Assembly: GCF_963457605.1 (NCBI RefSeq)
Contig: NZ_OY735139.1
Span: forward strand, 868,001 to 932,000
Direction: 5' to 3'
From: an uncultured Gellertiella sp.
Lineage (GTDB): Bacteria; Pseudomonadota; Alphaproteobacteria; Rhizobiales; Rhizobiaceae
DNA length: 64,000 bases
Shown here: piece by piece, positions 61,649-64,000 of the stretch
Numbering within the stretch: position 1 is the first letter of the stretch
Layout: each line of letters begins with the position of its first letter
Translations under genes and position numbers: made by a program
The notes under the pieces: generated by a model
The model's database searches: none
Seen by the model: only the letters and a program-made list of their open reading frames with translations
What the model was told of the DNA's origin: nothing

Positions 61649-63550
61649 TCAATCCCAGCTTTCGTCTTGCAGCGCGGCTTCCTCTTCCGCCTTCAACTTC
61701 TTCGGTGCCTCCTCTTCCGGATCGGTCTGGTCCGGCAGGAAGCCACCGGACTGGCGGCTCCAGAGGTCGGCATAGATGCCGCTTCCGGCAGCAAGCTCGG
61801 CATGCGAGCCGGTTTCGATCACCGCGCCCCGGTCGAGCACCACCAGCCGGTCCATTTCGGTCAGCGTCGACAGCCGGTGGGCAATGGCGATCACCGTCTT
61901 TCCCTCCATCAGCGAGAACAGGTTCTCCTGAATGGCGGCCTCTACCTCGGAGTCAAGCGCCGAGGTTGCCTCGTCGAGGATCAGCACCGGTGCATCCTTG
62001 AGGAACACCCGGGCAATCGCGACCCGCTGCCGCTGGCCGCCCGACAGCTTGACGCCGCGTTCACCCACCTGCGCGTCGAGCCCCTTGCGACCCTGCAGGT
62101 CTTCCAGCGCCTGGATGAAATCCCAGGCATTGGCGCGCCTTGCCGCCGTGATGATCTCGGCATCGGTGGCATCGGGCTTGCCATAGGCGATGTTCTCGCG
62201 GATCGAGCGGTGCAGCAGCGAGGTATCCTGCGTCACCACGCCGATCAGGGCGCGCAGGCTGTCCTGCGTCACGTTCGAGATGTCCTGCCCGTCGATCAGG
62301 ATGCGGCCACCTTCCAGGTCATAGAAACGCAGCAGCATGTTCATCAGCGTCGTCTTGCCTGCCCCGGAGCGCCCGACCAGACCGATCTTCTCGCCGGGCC
62401 GGATGTCGAGCGACAGGTTGTCGATGACACCCTTCTGCTTGCCATAGTGGAAGCGCACGGCCTCGAAGCGGATCTCGCCCTTTTCGGCCACCAGCGAGGA
62501 GGCCGCTCTGGCATCGACGATCTCATGCGGCTTGGCGAGCATGTTCATGCCGTCATAGACCATGCCGATATTCTCGAACAGGCCGGAGACTTCCCACATG
62601 ATCCAGTGCGACATGCCGTTGATCCGCATCACCATGCCGAGCGCAATGGCAATCGCCCCGGTGGAAATCTGGCCATTCAGCCAGAACCAGACCGAGAGAC
62701 CGGCGACCGTGAACAGCGTCAGGTAGTTGTTGATCTCCACCAGCGTCTGCAGCGTCGTCACCAGCCGGAACTGCCGGTAGACGGTCTGCAGGAAGCCGTC
62801 CATGCTTTCACGGGCATAGGATTCCTCCCGGCCCGCATGGGAAAACAGCTTGACCGTGGCGATGTTGGTATAGCTGTCGACCACCCGGCCGGTCATGGTC
62901 GAGCGGGCGTCGGCCTGTTCGGCGGAGGTCCGGCGCAGCCGCGGCACGAAATAGGCAACCAGGCTGGTATAGACGACGATCCAGACCAGCACCGGGATCG
63001 CCAGCCGGAGGTCACCGCTCGCCACGACGACGATCATCGAGACGAAGTAGGAAACCACATAGATGAAGATGTCGAGGATCTTCATCACGCTTTCGCGAAT
63101 GGCCAGCGAGGTCTGCATCACCTTGGTGGCGACGCGGCCGGCAAAATCATTGGCAAAGAAGCTCATCGAATGGCGCAGCAGAAACCGGTGCATCTGCCAG
63201 CGCGCCGCCATCGGATAATTGCCGAGCAGGATCTGGTGGTTGATCAGCGAATGGCAGAAGCCCAGCACCGGCGCAATCGCCAGCACCCCCGCCATCATCG
63301 CCAGATGATGCCAGTGATCCCTGACGAACGTGTCGCGGCCTGACGTGCCCAGCCAGTCGACGATCCAGCCGAGAAACTTGAACAGCAGCACTTCGCTGAC
63401 GCCGATGACGGCTGTCAGCACGCCAAGTGCGATCAGCCACGGGGCGGCATCGCGGGAATAGTGCCAGCAGAAGGCCAGCAGGCCCCTGGGCGGCGCTTCC
63501 GGCGTTTCGGCGGGAAAGGCGTTCAGGCGGCGTTCAAACCAGGTATACAT
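61649..63550 (-). CDS. ABC exporter, fused permease and ATP-binding domains (paralogue)
   Basis: 633 residues from ATG 63550, which has GGAG nine bases upstream; ATG 63571 is an alternative. The permease domain (about residues 30-335) precedes the ATPase: Walker A GRSGAGKTTLMN, Q loop VVTQDTSLLHRSIRENI, signature KLSGGQRQRVAIAR, Walker B VLILDEATSALD. The C-terminal ~30 residues are acidic and extra. It shares layout and many motifs with the exporter at 58980-60848. A pair forming one heterodimer is possible. Confidence 0.93.
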   Translation of the reverse strand: MYTWFERRLNAFPAETPEAPPRGLLAFCWHYSRDAAPWLIALGVLTAVIGVSEVLLFKFLGWIVDWLGTSGRDTFVRDHWHHLAMMAGVLAIAPVLGFCHSLINHQILLGNYPMAARWQMHRFLLRHSMSFFANDFAGRVATKVMQTSLAIRESVMKILDIFIYVVSYFVSMIVVVASGDLRLAIPVLVWIVVYTSLVAYFVPRLRRTSAEQADARSTMTGRVVDSYTNIATVKLFSHAGREESYARESMDGFLQTVYRQFRLVTTLQTLVEINNYLTLFTVAGLSVWFWLNGQISTGAIAIALGMVMRINGMSHWIMWEVSGLFENIGMVYDGMNMLAKPHEIVDARAASSLVAEKGEIRFEAVRFHYGKQKGVIDNLSLDIRPGEKIGLVGRSGAGKTTLMNMLLRFYDLEGGRILIDGQDISNVTQDSLRALIGVVTQDTSLLHRSIRENIAYGKPDATDAEIITAARRANAWDFIQALEDLQGRKGLDAQVGERGVKLSGGQRQRVAIARVFLKDAPVLILDEATSALDSEVEAAIQENLFSLMEGKTVIAIAHRLSTLTEMDRLVVLDRGAVIETGSHAELAAGSGIYADLWSRQSGGFLPDQTDPEEEAPKKLKAEEEAALQDESWD

Positions 63551-63903
63551 CAGGGAAGTCTCCGAAAACATCGATCCCGATGCATCTCCGGGCGCTGCAT
63601 GCTGCAGACGATCCGGGAGATACCGGAATGCGGGCGGGCAAAGGGGCACCGCCGGAACAGGATATCAAGTGCTTTTCAACGCGGAAAAATGCGAAACCCG
63701 ACCTTCTCGGTCAGGAAGACGTCGGTCGCCTTGCCAGGAGGCACATCAAACAGGTGTCGATCATCTTTGCCTCCCCGGTTCGCGTTCAAGATGGCTGGGA
63801 TCGTAACCATCGTTTGCCGAATTGCAAACTGCGAAATTTGACAAACGCGACGGTCGGCGGGCAGATGTTGCCGCAAAAGCACAAAATCGCCCAGAGAATC
63901 CGC
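63551..63903. other. Divergent intergenic region before trmL
   Basis: 353 bp between the exporter gene and trmL. An interrupted inverted repeat lies at about 63592-63629 (ATCTCCGGG with CCGGGAGAT). No gene I would support; promoters for both neighbours are expected here. Confidence 0.45.
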
Positions 63904-64000
63904 ATGTCTGCGCTCAGAATCGCCCTTTACCAGCCCGATATTCCCGGAAATACCGGCACGATCCTGCGGTTTGCCGCCTGTCTGGGTCTCGCGGTCGACC
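63904..64000 (+). CDS. trmL: tRNA (cytidine(34)-2'-O)-methyltransferase, start only
   Basis: The first 32 codons are visible before the window ends. ALRIALYQPDIPGNTGTILR and FAACLGLAVD match the opening of TrmL, a SPOUT-class enzyme that methylates the 2'-O of the wobble base in tRNA-Leu. The knot motifs lie outside the window. Rhizobial genomes often place it near petABC. Confidence 0.85.
   Translation, partial: MSALRIALYQPDIPGNTGTILRFAACLGLAVD

Noticed and set aside
61667-63343. 558-codon plus-strand frame opposite the ABC exporter
   Set aside because: It is antisense to a protein with intact Walker and signature motifs.
63676-63882. 68-codon minus-strand frame before trmL
   Set aside because: No ribosome-binding site or recognisable pattern; it lies where the promoters of the two divergent genes are expected.

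Overview
The window looks like a chromosomal segment of an alphaproteobacterium of the order Rhizobiales (Rhizobium/Agrobacterium group). The reasons are high GC content, a BA14K-type protein, petABC encoding a cytochrome bc1 complex with separate cytochrome b and c1, a conserved housekeeping block (lgt, midA-like, pgeF, prs, rplY, pth, ychF, apt, petABC, trmL), and a family of palindromic intergenic mosaic repeats of the kind known from rhizobia. No rRNA, tRNA, CRISPR array, prophage or complete insertion sequence was recognised.

Layout. (1) 1-12,359: one giant minus-strand gene that runs off the left edge. It has a signal peptide followed by about 38 IPT/TIG-type and about 9 He_PIG-type immunoglobulin-like repeats, and is a likely surface or secreted adhesin-like protein. 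It is divergent from a small secreted glycine-rich protein (12,801-13,394), and the shared upstream region holds two matching 15-bp palindromes. (2) 13.4-24.0 kb: accessory metabolic and regulatory genes. These are an ArsR regulator with an Old Yellow Enzyme reductase, a LysR regulator divergent from an NAD-dependent epimerase-like protein, an orphan outer-membrane beta-barrel, aspartate aminotransferase, a degenerate EAL protein, a methyltransferase and a FAD oxidoreductase. (3) 24.1-31.7 kb: a 268-bp palindromic element, an EamA exporter, a cold-shock protein, two secreted proteins, a metallo-beta-lactamase-fold hydrolase, and a MarR / response regulator / histidine kinase cluster. (4) 32.0-34.5 kb: a methyltransferase and a MurJ/Wzx-like flippase, bounded on one side by mosaic repeats. 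(5) 34.5-55.8 kb: mostly core genes. The operon ybjN-like / proC / csaA-like reads leftward, lgt / midA-like / pgeF / M24 hydrolase reads rightward, and then come a lipoprotein, prs, rplY, a c-di-GMP enzyme with an orphan periplasmic binding protein, pth, ychF, a MaoC pair and apt. (6) 56-64 kb: petABC, then two paralogous ABC exporters with a toxin-antitoxin pair between them, and the start of trmL.

How the genes fit together. Envelope and surface functions recur: the giant repeat protein, the glycine-rich partner, the orphan barrel, BA14K, the flippase, lgt and the ABC exporters. The petABC operon supplies the respiratory bc1 complex. A MarR/OmpR-type pair about 26 kb away resembles in arrangement the PetP/PetR regulators of Rhodobacter, but a link is only inferred.

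The most notable non-genic structure is a repeat family seen at five places (26.2, 34.4, 41.3, 43.4 and 47.2 kb). It is built from interchangeable palindromic modules, and at two loci it forms the stop codon of the adjoining gene. A separate 268-bp, almost wholly palindromic element lies at 24.1 kb, and a fragment of its terminal repeat abuts one of the mosaic copies.
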